Origin: Notoacmeibacter marinus
GTDB lineage: Bacteria; Pseudomonadota; Alphaproteobacteria; Rhizobiales; Rhizobiaceae
Assembly (NCBI RefSeq): GCF_002238045.1
Contig: NZ_NBYO01000001.1
Location: 310,001 to 374,000, forward strand
Length of the DNA stretch: 64,000 nt
Direction: 5' to 3'
The notes under the pieces are model-generated. The model was not told the DNA's origin. It was given only the letters and a program-made list of their open reading frames with translations, and ran no database searches. This document shows, in pieces, positions 38,062 to 46,875 of this stretch (position 1 is its first letter; each line of letters begins with the position of its first letter). Made by a program: the position numbers and the translations under genes.

Positions 38062-38098
38062 AGAAAAGCCCGCCCCTACAAAGAGGAGCGGGCCTTAG
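38062..38098 (-). terminator. terminator of the MerR gene
   Basis: Minus strand: GGCCCGCTCCT pairs with AGGGGCGGGC and is followed by TTTTCTTTG. It separates the regulator gene from the acyl-CoA dehydrogenase promoter. Confidence 0.8.
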
Positions 38099-38119
38099 CC
38101 GGATTGCCGACCGGTCCGG

Positions 38120-38578
38120 TCAGGAGCGGCTGACCGCCCCATCCAGAGATGTACGGACGGAAGTGAGGGTTTGCTGCAATTCGCCGATCGCGTTATCCAG
38201 ATCGAGACGCTGCTTTTCGAGCCGCGCCAACTGGCGGGTGCCCTTTTCCAACAGAACCTTCAACTGACGATAATTTGAGCCGTTCGGCTCATAAAGATCC
38301 ATGATCTGTTTGACCTCACGCAGGGAAAAGCCGACCCGGCGTCCCAGCATGATAAGTTTCAGGCGGGTGATTGCCCGCCGGTCGTAAAGGCGCGTCGTTC
38401 CAATGCGACGCGGCGCCACCAAGCCCTTATCTTCGTAGAAACGGAGAGCGCGCAGGGTCACCCCGAGCTGGCTGGCGACCTCCCCAATGCGCATGTACTG
38501 GCCGCCATTTTCGTCGGCATCGGCGGTCTCGTTGGCGCTCTGCTGTTCGGTGAACGCCGAGTTCGATAGTGTATTCAT
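38120..38578 (-). CDS. MerR-family transcriptional regulator (FadP/LiuR-like)
   Basis: This 152-residue protein has an N-terminal winged helix (MRIGEVASQLGVTLRALRFY, then EDKGL and RRIGTTRLYD) and a C-terminal coiled coil (about 105-145) for dimerisation. It has no cysteine sensor motif, which argues against a metal sensor and for the acyl-CoA-responsive FadP/LiuR group. The start may be 38578 (AGGGAC upstream) or the internal ATG 38494. It lies upstream of the fatty-acid operon and has a similar site in its own promoter. Confidence 0.9.
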   Translation of the reverse strand: MNTLSNSAFTEQQSANETADADENGGQYMRIGEVASQLGVTLRALRFYEDKGLVAPRRIGTTRLYDRRAITRLKLIMLGRRVGFSLREVKQIMDLYEPNGSNYRQLKVLLEKGTRQLARLEKQRLDLDNAIGELQQTLTSVRTSLDGAVSRS

Positions 38579-38746
38579 GTCCCTAGCTGCGACCTTTGTC
38601 TATTCCTGTATCTTGTCAATTGGCTTTCTTCCGCAACGCAGAAGCGCCTTTGAGGCCGGTGCCTTGACCGGACTGCAGTCGTCGCTCTCGATCTGGAGGC
38701 TACAAAAGAAAATAGAACCGAACGGCGCCGGGCCGTTTCGCGTGCT

Positions 38747-38787
38747 CTTACGTAAACGTCCTATAAGGCATTTCTAAGATGATTCAA
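38747..38787 (-). promoter_or_regulatory. probable MerR gene promoter and operator
   Basis: Minus strand: TTGAAT (38787-38782), a 16-base spacer, TATAGG (38765-38760), then GGACGTTTACGTAAG (38761-38747) over the expected start point. The 15-mer matches the half of the dehydrogenase operator (GACGTTTACG), suggesting autoregulation. Confidence 0.6.
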
Positions 38788-39023
38788 CTCACCTCGAACG
38801 CCATTCACCAAGCTTCTGCTGAATGATCTTCCCTCATAAATTGACAGTGGCGTTCGGAACCGCCCGTCAACGGGAAATTAAGACATCTTAACCTCATGTT
38901 TACCATAGAAGCTGAATGGTTGCCCTGCGTTGGGCCAACCCCGCTGCGGCAACACGGATTCGGTTTTGTCAATCGGCGATCATCCTCACACTGGTCCGAC
39001 ACCCGCAGGGAGTTGACGCGCCG
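38788..39023 (+). promoter_or_regulatory. podJ-like upstream region with CtrA- and CcrM-type sites
   Basis: The stretch 38579-39023 has no gene. Besides the MerR promoter it holds TTAA N6 TTAACC (38878-38893), close to the CtrA box (which normally has N7), and GATTC sites at 38781-38785 and 38957-38961. TTGACA at 38841 lacks a clear -10. The downstream ATG is at 39024. Confidence 0.45.
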
Positions 39024-42000
39024 ATGGAGACCAGACGTGACCCATTCGACCCGGTGAACGCCGGTCGCACCCGGCGGAATCCTTCTGCGCTCGGCCATCT
39101 CAGCGACAAGCTCTCGGCAATCGAAGATCGGCTCGGCATGCGGGAGGTCCGCCCAGCCAACCCGCCCTTCGGCAGAAGCCGCACCGCAAGCGATCTGGAC
39201 GAGTTGCGCGAGCAGCTTCGCGACGAACTGCGCAAGACCATCGCGGAGGAATTTCACGGCCTGCGCCAGCGGCTGGGCTCGGTCGTGGACGATGTCCATG
39301 CCGGCCGAACCCAGGATGTATCGCAGGAACTGTCGCGCCTGAACGAGGCAGTGGCTGATCTTTCCTCGCTTGGCGAAACGCAAGGGGTGGACACGCTTCG
39401 TCAAGAAATGACCGAGATGAAACTTCGGCTCGACGAACTGGCGCGCGAGGAGACCCTTCGCGAGGCGTCCACCCAGTGGAATCATATGGACAAGCGCTGG
39501 TCGAATTTCGAACGTCAAATGAACCGGGACGCCGAATCGCGCAGTGCCAATGACAGGGCCCTGTCGCGCCTTCAAAAGCGGATCGAAACCATCGGCGACA
39601 GCGTCTCCAACCTTCCGCAGTCCCACTCGATCGGAGCGCTTCAGGACGATATCCGCTCTCTGATCGATACCGTCCACAAACGAGCCGGAAGCGGGCTGTC
39701 ACAGGACGCAGTCGAAACCATCGATGCGCGCCTCGACGAATTGTCACGTGCGCTGGTGTCCGCGCAATCCAAACCGGCGCAGGTCGATACCGGACCGCTG
39801 GAGCGGATCGAGGCGCGCCTCGCTTCGCTGGCCAAGACTGTCACGCCATCGCGGACCATCAGTTCGGAAGCCACTGAAATCACGAAGCGTATGGAAGCGC
39901 TGACCGAGCGCGTCGAAACGCTGGCAGGACGATCCGAAGCAGCCGATAGCGCGATCGAACGTATCGCTCATCAGCTCGGTACGCTGACGACGCATTTGGA
40001 AAAGGCGCCGCCGCCAATCGATCTGTCACCGATTCTGTCGGCTGTCGAATCTCGGATTGAGGGCGTCGTCGCCTCGATGGAGCGCACCCATCGCGACGCG
40101 AGGGACCATTCCGAGGCCATGTTCCGCGAACTCGATGCGAAATTCGAGAATGCTAGCCGCGCCACGTCAAACGGCTTTGCCAATGAAACCACCGAGCGCG
40201 CTCTTGGCGAGATCGAGGAGCGGTTGTCACGCATCACCGAACGGATGAATTCGGAGGCCGAGCAGAGCGAAACCGAACGGCAAGCCCTACTACAGACGCT
40301 GGACGAACGGTTCAATGCACTGTCCGACCGGATGCATGAATCGATCAGCGATGTCAGTTCGACGGGCCGTGAGAGCTTCGACGCTCTGCAAAGCCGCCTG
40401 TCCGCCCTGAGCGAGCAGGTCGAAAGCGGCGGAAGCGGCGGGACCGACACGGCGCATTCGGAAGCCATCACCAATCTGGAGCATCAGATCGCCGAGCTTT
40501 CGGCCTATCTCTCCGGAGCGGAAGGCCGCAACAACGCCGTTGCTGAACTGGCGCCGCGGTTGAACGAGATCGAAGAGGGTCTTCAGCGCAGCCAGGACGA
40601 TATGATGGATGCGGCGCGGCGGGCGGTGGAGAACACGCTGCGCACGATGCAGACCGGAAACCCTGCATCCAGCGAAGCGATGAGCAGCCTTAGCGCCGAT
40701 CTGCGGACGCTGGAAGAACTCTCCCGGCGCACGGAAAACCGCAATGCGCGGACCTTCGAAGCCATTCACGAGACGATGCTGAAGATCGTCGATCGACTTG
40801 CGGTGATCGAGGAAGGCAGTCTCGGTGCAAGCGTCGCCCGTCAAGACGAAGACGCACCATTGGCTGCGTCTGACAACCGGGCCGAGACGCAGTCGGAACG
40901 GATCAAATTCGACGGGACAGCGACCCCTGCGCTCAGCGAAACGGCGCTTGGGACCATCGAAGCACTGAAGCCCGATCCGGAAACCGTAAGCGATGGGCCC
41001 GACGACGCCGCGTTTCTACGAGAATTCGTCCAGGCGGATGGCGACAGTTTCAATTTGCCAGCGGCCATGGACAGACCGCTTCAGCCGGAACCGGAGCCGG
41101 AGCCCGAGCTTCCGGACGAACCCATGGAGCCCGGTTCGGGCGCGCCCGATCTTGACGTCGTGATCGGCAAGATCCACGCCGAGCGCAACGAGGCGGTTGT
41201 TGAAGACGATTACCCCAACCACGCCAGAAACGCCAAGGCGGACTTCGTCGCGGCTGCGCGCCGGGCGGCCCAGGCAGCCGCAGCGGATACCGACAGCGAC
41301 ATCGGTGGCGACAACATCAAATCTGGTGGTCGCGGCGGCCTTCTGGGTCGGCTTAGAATGCCGCTCATACTCATTGCGCTGCTGACGATCCTTCTCTTCG
41401 GCGGGTGGCAGCTTTTCAACATCTTCTATGCAGCGCCGCCCTCTTCCCCCCCGGTCCAACCCGCCGCAACCGCAGTGGAACCGGCCGTCGACGAAACGAT
41501 GCCAGCCGATGCTTCCGCCGAAGCGGAAGACGCGCTCCTCAATGAGGCTAATGCGCCGGCCGTTCCCGAAGCGGAAGCACCGGTTGCGGCCGATCAGCCC
41601 GCCGGCGAAGTCAATAGCGCCGAACAGCCCCCGACCGAAACCACGCCCGACATGCCGGACGAGGCGGCTCTTACGACACCTGCGGCCAATGACGGGGTGC
41701 CGGCATCGAGCGAACGTTCCATCGCCTTCGGCAATGCCGCGCTTCAGGCGACTGTTGCGGAGGGTAATCCCGCGGCTTGGTACGAGGTCGGCGTCCGCTA
41801 CGCGGAAGGGCGTGGTGTCGAAGCCGATATGGCCAAGGCGGCCGAGTGGTTCGCGGCGAGCGCGGAAGCCGGCTACGTTCCGGCGCAGTACCGAACGGCT
41901 CTGTCTTACGAAAAAGCGATGGGCGTCGAACGGGACGCTCAGAGCGCATTGGCCTGGTATACGAAAGCTGCCGATGCCGGAAACGCCAGCGCCATGCACA

Positions 42001-42605
42001 ATCTTGGCGTTCTCTTCGCCCAGGGCGCTGTTGGCGCACCGGATAATCAGCAGGCGCGCAAATGGTTCATGGATGCGGCAGAATACGGCGTTCGCGATAG
42101 CCAGTTCAATCTGGGTATTCTGAACGCACGTGGCGTCGGCGCACCGCAGGATCTCGTGCAAAGTTACAAATGGTTCGCGCTGGCCGCCAAAAATGGCGAT
42201 ACCGATGCGGGCGAAAAGCGCGACGAAGTCGCTCAGGCCCTGCGGCCGGAGCAGCTGGAGCGTGCACGCGGCACGGTGGAGCTTTGGAAGCCAAAGGCGC
42301 TGGATCCGGCGGTTAACGATCACCTTCCCGACCCTGCCTGGGTCGACGCCAAGACAGACGACACCACGGCCAGCGTCGATATGAAGAAGGCCATTCTGAA
42401 TATTCAGGGCATTCTGAACAATCAGGGCTACGACGCCGGACGCCCCGACGGCATCATGGGCGGGAAAACCACGGCGGCGATCCGTGCGTTTCAGGCCGAC
42501 AAGGGCCTGCCGGTCAACGGCCTTGTCGATGAAAACCTCGTCAAGGCTCTGCTGACCGCCAATATGACCGGGCAGGTTGACGCGGCTGCCAAGACGATCA
42601 ATTAG
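39024..42605 (+). CDS. podJ: PodJ-like polar localisation protein (coiled coil, TM, Sel1 repeats, PG-binding)
   Basis: This protein has 1193 residues. The first 650 or so are charged helical segments consistent with long coiled coils. An acidic Pro/Glu stretch follows, then a single TM helix near residue 775 (MPLILIALLTILLFGGW). The periplasmic part has a Pro/Ala/Glu linker, Sel1-like repeats from about residue 905 (e.g. GNPAAWYEVGVRYAEGRGVE) and a C-terminal peptidoglycan-binding domain (GYDAGRPDGIMGGKTTAAIR). This is the architecture annotated as localisation factor PodJL in Hyphomicrobiales, which organises the growing pole. AGGGAG precedes ATG 39024. Confidence 0.85.
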   Translation: METRRDPFDPVNAGRTRRNPSALGHLSDKLSAIEDRLGMREVRPANPPFGRSRTASDLDELREQLRDELRKTIAEEFHGLRQRLGSVVDDVHAGRTQDVSQELSRLNEAVADLSSLGETQGVDTLRQEMTEMKLRLDELAREETLREASTQWNHMDKRWSNFERQMNRDAESRSANDRALSRLQKRIETIGDSVSNLPQSHSIGALQDDIRSLIDTVHKRAGSGLSQDAVETIDARLDELSRALVSAQSKPAQVDTGPLERIEARLASLAKTVTPSRTISSEATEITKRMEALTERVETLAGRSEAADSAIERIAHQLGTLTTHLEKAPPPIDLSPILSAVESRIEGVVASMERTHRDARDHSEAMFRELDAKFENASRATSNGFANETTERALGEIEERLSRITERMNSEAEQSETERQALLQTLDERFNALSDRMHESISDVSSTGRESFDALQSRLSALSEQVESGGSGGTDTAHSEAITNLEHQIAELSAYLSGAEGRNNAVAELAPRLNEIEEGLQRSQDDMMDAARRAVENTLRTMQTGNPASSEAMSSLSADLRTLEELSRRTENRNARTFEAIHETMLKIVDRLAVIEEGSLGASVARQDEDAPLAASDNRAETQSERIKFDGTATPALSETALGTIEALKPDPETVSDGPDDAAFLREFVQADGDSFNLPAAMDRPLQPEPEPEPELPDEPMEPGSGAPDLDVVIGKIHAERNEAVVEDDYPNHARNAKADFVAAARRAAQAAAADTDSDIGGDNIKSGGRGGLLGRLRMPLILIALLTILLFGGWQLFNIFYAAPPSSPPVQPAATAVEPAVDETMPADASAEAEDALLNEANAPAVPEAEAPVAADQPAGEVNSAEQPPTETTPDMPDEAALTTPAANDGVPASSERSIAFGNAALQATVAEGNPAAWYEVGVRYAEGRGVEADMAKAAEWFAASAEAGYVPAQYRTALSYEKAMGVERDAQSALAWYTKAADAGNASAMHNLGVLFAQGAVGAPDNQQARKWFMDAAEYGVRDSQFNLGILNARGVGAPQDLVQSYKWFALAAKNGDTDAGEKRDEVAQALRPEQLERARGTVELWKPKALDPAVNDHLPDPAWVDAKTDDTTASVDMKKAILNIQGILNNQGYDAGRPDGIMGGKTTAAIRAFQADKGLPVNGLVDENLVKALLTANMTGQVDAAAKTIN

Positions 42606-42664
42606 GCGGCATAAGAGCGGGCCAAAGCATCGAAGCCCGCATCCATAACGATTGGAGCCGCGCC

Positions 42665-43075
42665 GTGCAGATCGTCATTCATCACAATCCGTCCTGTGGC
42701 ACGTCACGCAATGTGGTGGCCATGGTGCGCGAGGCCGGCTTCGAGCCGGTTATCGTCGAATATCTGAAGACCGGCTGGTCCAAACCGCAGCTTCAGGCAC
42801 TCTTCGCGGCGGCCGGAATCAAGCCGCATGAAGCTTTGCGCGTGAAGGGAACCGACGCCGAAGAACGCGGCCTCGACGATGCAGGTGTCGACGACGATAC
42901 GCTGCTCGACGCGATGGTGGACAATCCGATTCTCGTCAACCGGCCGATCGTCTGCTCGTCGCGCGGCGTACGGCTGTGCCGACCCAGCGAGACAGTGCTT
43001 GATCTTCTGCCGTCCGGGGCGCTGGAACGCTTCGTCAAGGAAGATGGCGAAGAAGTCCAACAGACGGGTGGCTGA
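42665..43075 (+). CDS. arsC: arsenate reductase, glutaredoxin-dependent type
   Basis: This 136-residue thioredoxin-fold ArsC has the catalytic Cys11 in NPSCGTSRN and the substrate-binding Arg in the RPIV segment (residues 93-96). It reduces arsenate to arsenite using glutathione and glutaredoxin. It starts with GTG. The neighbour is arsH. Confidence 0.92.
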   Translation: MQIVIHHNPSCGTSRNVVAMVREAGFEPVIVEYLKTGWSKPQLQALFAAAGIKPHEALRVKGTDAEERGLDDAGVDDDTLLDAMVDNPILVNRPIVCSSRGVRLCRPSETVLDLLPSGALERFVKEDGEEVQQTGG

Positions 43076-43126
43076 CGGAATGCCACGTCCCATCGACCGA
43101 TCCGGCGAGCGACAGAGGGGCGTTTC

Positions 43127-43846
43127 ATGCCTGATCTGAGCGATCTGCCCAATATCGATCCTGCGCATTTTCCGGTGATCGATTTCTCGCACTACGCTTC
43201 GGCCAATGATGACAGGCACCCGCCCCGCATTCTCATTCTCTACGGCTCGCTGCGCGACCGCTCCTATTCGCGCTTCTCGGCGGAGGAGGCCGAACGGCTG
43301 CTTACCGCCATGGGCGCCGATGTGCGCATCTTCGATCCGACAGGTCTGCCGGCGCCGGATTCCGTCGAGCCCGATCACCCGAAGGTTGCCGAACTTCGTG
43401 ATCTCGCCTTCTGGAGTGAGGGCATGGTGTGGAGTACGCCGGAACGACATGGCGCGATGACGGGTATCATGAAGACCCAGATCGACTGGCTGCCGCTTTC
43501 GCTCGGGGGCGTTCGTCCCACACAGGGACGCGCCCTTGCCCTGATGCAGGTCTGCGGGGGCAGCCAAAGCTTTAACGCCGTCAATCAGTTGCGTATTCTC
43601 GGCCGATGGATGCGCATGGTGACCATCCCAAACCAGTCTTCTGTCGCGAAGGCGTGGGACGAATTCGACGATAACGGACGGATGAAGCCGTCACCCTATT
43701 ACAACCGCATCGTCGATGTGATGGAAGAGCTCGTCAAATTCACGCTCATGGTCCGCGGCCGCGACGCCATCCTGACGAACCGCTATTCCGAGCGGGTCGA
43801 AAGCGCAGCGGCGCTATCGGCGCGCGTCAATCAACCAAAACTATAA
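43127..43846 (+). CDS. arsH: ArsH NADPH-dependent FMN reductase
   Basis: This 239-residue flavodoxin-like protein has the FMN phosphate loop [12 protein letters not shown] (about residue 37) and [19 protein letters not shown]. ArsH oxidises trivalent organoarsenicals or works as a quinone/FMN reductase. ATG 43127 lies about 50 bases after arsC. No arsR, arsB or acr3 is beside them. Confidence 0.94.
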   Translation: MPDLSDLPNIDPAHFPVIDFSHYASANDDRHPPRILILYGSLRDRSYSRFSAEEAERLLTAMGADVRIFDPTGLPAPDSVEPDHPKVAELRDLAFWSEGMVWSTPERHGAMTGIMKTQIDWLPLSLGGVRPTQGRALALMQVCGGSQSFNAVNQLRILGRWMRMVTIPNQSSVAKAWDEFDDNGRMKPSPYYNRIVDVMEELVKFTLMVRGRDAILTNRYSERVESAAALSARVNQPKL

Positions 43847-43943
43847 GTCGTGGGCCAGAGCGTTTGACACCGGTCGTCTGGGAGCGCATCAAGATGGCCG
43901 GTGGGGCGGGTAAACCGTTGTTTTTCGATCTGGCCGAGGTGGC

Positions 43944-44864
43944 GTGAGCATCTACCTTCCCATTGCGGAGATTTCCGTCAACATCCTCGTTCTGGTCCTG
44001 ATGGGCGGCGCGGTCGGTTTTCTGTCGGGTCTTTTCGGGGTGGGCGGCGGCTTCCTGATCACCCCGCTTCTGATCTTCTACAACATTCCGCCGAGCGTCG
44101 CCGTGGCCACCGGCGCCAACCAGGTCATCGCTTCCTCCTTTTCCGGAATGCTCGCCCATCTGAAGCGCGGCACAGTGGATGTGAAGCTCGGCCTGTTTCT
44201 TCTGGCGGGCGGTGTCATCGGGGCGTTTATCGGCACGCAGGTCTTCCGCATTCTACGAGAGCAGGGTCAGCTCGATCTAGTCGTTTCGCTCCTCTACGTC
44301 GTCTTTCTGGGCATTATCGGCGGGCTGATGCTGACCGAAAGCCTGAAGGCGTTGCGCCGCTCTCGCGGTGGCAAGAAGGTGCCGATGCGTCGGGCCGGCG
44401 AGCACAATTGGGTTCACGGTCTGCCGCTGAAGATGCGCTTTCGCCAGAGCCGTATCTTCGTGTCGATCATCCCCGTTATCGGGCTGGGCCTCTTCGTCGG
44501 GTTCCTGTCCGCCATCATGGGCGTCGGTGGCGGTTTCATCATGGTGCCGGCCATGATCTATCTGCTGAAGGTGCCGACCAATGTCGTCATCGGCACGTCG
44601 CTCTTCCAGATCGTTTTTACGTCCGCCTTCACCACGGTCAGCCATGCCGTGACAAACCAGACGGTCGATATCGTGCTTGCTGTGACGCTGATGGCCGGTG
44701 GCGTTGCCGGCGCGCAGTATGGCGCGCTCGTCGGGCAGAAGCTGCGTGGCGAACAGTTGCGGGCGCTTCTGGCGCTGCTGGTTCTGCTGGTCGGGCTGCG
44801 ACTCGGCTTCGATCTCGTGGTCACGCCGGACGATCTCTTCTCCGTCGCTACGGGAGGCGCTTGA
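43944..44864 (+). CDS. TauE/SafE-family membrane permease
   Basis: This 306-residue protein starts at GTG. It has about eight helices in two repeats, each with the TauE/SafE glycine motif: LSGLFGVGGGFLITPLL (about residue 29) and LSAIMGVGGGFIMVPAMI (about 190). The family exports or imports sulfite and small organosulfur anions. It is followed 3 bases later by a TIGR02186 protein, a pairing common in alphaproteobacteria, so the two likely work together. Confidence 0.92.
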   Translation: MSIYLPIAEISVNILVLVLMGGAVGFLSGLFGVGGGFLITPLLIFYNIPPSVAVATGANQVIASSFSGMLAHLKRGTVDVKLGLFLLAGGVIGAFIGTQVFRILREQGQLDLVVSLLYVVFLGIIGGLMLTESLKALRRSRGGKKVPMRRAGEHNWVHGLPLKMRFRQSRIFVSIIPVIGLGLFVGFLSAIMGVGGGFIMVPAMIYLLKVPTNVVIGTSLFQIVFTSAFTTVSHAVTNQTVDIVLAVTLMAGGVAGAQYGALVGQKLRGEQLRALLALLVLLVGLRLGFDLVVTPDDLFSVATGGA

Positions 44865-44867
44865 TCG

Positions 44868-45656
44868 ATGATCCGCCTCGTCGCATTGCTGATCTGGCTG
44901 CTTGCGCCCGGCATCGCCCTTGCCCAGTCGAATGTCCCGGACGTCATTGGTCCGCAACCGAAGATCCAGATCGGACTTTCCACCGATACGATCTTCATCA
45001 CATCAGACTTCACCGGCGCCGTGCTGACCGTCTTCGGAGCGGTGACGAACACTTCGGGCAGCCCGGAGGCCACCGACAGCGCCTATACGATCGCCGTAAC
45101 GCTGGAAGGGCCGCGCGAGAAGGCGGTTGTCCGCAAGAAAAGCCGCGTCTTCGGCATCTGGGTCAACACACATTCCGAAGAGTTGAAGAATGTCCCGCTC
45201 TCCTATTCCATCGCGACGTCCAGTCGGATCGGCGGGCCGGCAGGCAACACTGTTCTCACCGATCTCGGCATCGGCGTGGAGGCCATAGCCGCCGGAACCC
45301 TGCAGAAGGAAGCCGAGCTGGCCGATTTCGTCGAAGCGCTGCGCCGACAGCGTATCGAAAGCGGTCTTTATACGCAGAATGACGATGCCGTTCAGTTTCT
45401 CTCCGGACCGCTTTTCCGCGCCAGCCTCAGCCTGCCAGCCGAGATCCCCGTGGGCCTTCACGTAGTCGAAGCCTTCATGTTCGCCAATGGCAAGCTGATC
45501 GACCAGGTGTCGCTGCCGCTGCGTATCGCCAAGAGCGACTGGGAGCAGACTATCAGCCGGGCGGCGCGGAACAATTCGCTGATCTATGGGCTTCTGGCGG
45601 TCATTCTGGCCGTCGTGACCGGATGGCTCGGACGGATCGTCTTCAAACGGGACTGA
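44868..45656 (+). CDS. TIGR02186 family membrane-anchored periplasmic protein
   Basis: This 262-residue protein has a signal peptide (cleavage near ALAQS, residue 20), a beta-rich periplasmic domain (IQIGLSTDTIFITSDFTGA onward), and a C-terminal TM helix (LIYGLLAVILAVVTGWLG) ending in a short basic tail. It is characteristic of alphaproteobacteria, placed next to TauE/SafE genes. Function is unknown; a partner role for the permease is inferred. Confidence 0.9.
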   Translation: MIRLVALLIWLLAPGIALAQSNVPDVIGPQPKIQIGLSTDTIFITSDFTGAVLTVFGAVTNTSGSPEATDSAYTIAVTLEGPREKAVVRKKSRVFGIWVNTHSEELKNVPLSYSIATSSRIGGPAGNTVLTDLGIGVEAIAAGTLQKEAELADFVEALRRQRIESGLYTQNDDAVQFLSGPLFRASLSLPAEIPVGLHVVEAFMFANGKLIDQVSLPLRIAKSDWEQTISRAARNNSLIYGLLAVILAVVTGWLGRIVFKRD

Positions 45657-45703
45657 TACGCACTATGTTGCCGCCGGGGGCGAGCCGGCGCGGAGACCGA
45701 TCC

Positions 45704-46165
45704 ATGGATAAGACCGAACTCGACGAACAGAACGCCGCGACCGCCCATCTGCTGGTGTTCGGCGGCTATCTGCCGTTTCTTGTTCTCACACTCTTCTTCC
45801 TGTTCCCCGACATCGCGCCACTGACCCGTTCGGGCAGCCTGATCATGTTGATCGGTTACGGCGCGGTCATCCTGTCCTTTCTCGGCGGCATAAGATGGGG
45901 CTTTGCCACGGCGCGAAACGACCAAGCCTCGGCGCGGGAACTTCTGACCTCGGTCGTGCCCTCGCTGATCGCCTGGATGTGCCTGACGCTACCGAGCGCG
46001 CCGGCGCTTTTTCTGTTGGCCGTAACTTTCGTCTGGCACTTTTTCTGGGATCGCCGCCACGCGGAACGGCACGATCTGCCGGCATGGTTTTTGCCGCTTC
46101 GCCTACGTGTGACCGTCGCCGTCGCGCCGACGCTGTTGATCGCGGCGATCGCGGTTCTGCTCTAG
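45704..46165 (+). CDS. DUF3429 membrane protein
   Basis: This 153-residue protein has five hydrophobic segments and the DUF3429 core GYGAVILSFLGGIRWGFA. Function is unknown. ATG 45704 is used because the longer frame overlaps the previous gene; GGAG precedes it. Confidence 0.88.
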   Translation: MDKTELDEQNAATAHLLVFGGYLPFLVLTLFFLFPDIAPLTRSGSLIMLIGYGAVILSFLGGIRWGFATARNDQASARELLTSVVPSLIAWMCLTLPSAPALFLLAVTFVWHFFWDRRHAERHDLPAWFLPLRLRVTVAVAPTLLIAAIAVLL

Positions 46166-46187
46166 GCAGCCCAAATGTCAGAGATCA

Positions 46188-46874
46188 TCAGTCCGTGACG
46201 AGGTGCTGGCCGCGCACACAGAAGACGCGCTCCTCGCCGAGCATGAAGGCGCAGAAGCGCGACCAGTCGAAGAGACCCGCATAGGCCGTGTGGCGAACAT
46301 TGAGGCTGCCGGCATAGGCGCCGAAGGCCGGCAGGATCATGCGACTGCCATCGGAGGCGAAGCACGGCGCGCGAACCGCCCTGCCCCGCTGCACGATACG
46401 CGCGCCCGGATGCAGATGGCCGGCGACCTCGCCTTCCGCGGCACCGGCTAGCGGCTCGTGTCGGAACAGCAGATTGCCGGCTGCCAGCGACGCCATCGAC
46501 CGGCCGGGCAGCCCTTCCGGCGGGGCCGGATCGTGATTGCCGGCGATCCAGATCCAGTCGCGGCCTTCCATCAGACCGTGAAGCGTCTGCCGGTCATCGG
46601 TACTCATGCGGCCCGCGCCGCCATCGTCGTGAAAGCTGTCGCCGAGCGCGACCACCCGGCCCGGCCGCCAGTAATCGATCGCCGCGTCGAGACGCTTCAA
46701 AGTCTCTCCCGTATCGTAGGGCGGCAGCATCATGCCGCGCCGGGCGAAGCTCGATCCCTTCTCCAGATGAAGGTCGGCAACAACGAGCGTATCCATTTCC
46801 GGCAGCATCATCACGCCGGAACGATCGAGCAGCACGAGATGGCCCGCCAGCCGGTGCGGCGCGACGCCCGTCAT
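46188..46874 (-). CDS. pdeM: ligase-associated DNA-repair phosphoesterase PdeM
   Basis: This 228-residue calcineurin-like metallophosphoesterase has VADLHLEKGSSFA, GDSFHDDG, IAGNHDP and GHLHPGAR, a full set of metal-binding motifs. This group is found with Lhr-type helicase, MBL exonuclease and ATP-dependent ligase genes. It follows the helicase directly on the same strand (a 1-base gap), so it is co-transcribed. Confidence 0.92.
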   Translation of the reverse strand: MTGVAPHRLAGHLVLLDRSGVMMLPEMDTLVVADLHLEKGSSFARRGMMLPPYDTGETLKRLDAAIDYWRPGRVVALGDSFHDDGGAGRMSTDDRQTLHGLMEGRDWIWIAGNHDPAPPEGLPGRSMASLAAGNLLFRHEPLAGAAEGEVAGHLHPGARIVQRGRAVRAPCFASDGSRMILPAFGAYAGSLNVRHTAYAGLFDWSRFCAFMLGEERVFCVRGQHLVTD

Positions 46875-46875
46875 C

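Noticed and set aside
42615-42640. GCGGGC...GCCCGC hairpin between podJ and arsC
   Set aside because: Six-base stem with a long loop and no T run; too weak to call a terminator.
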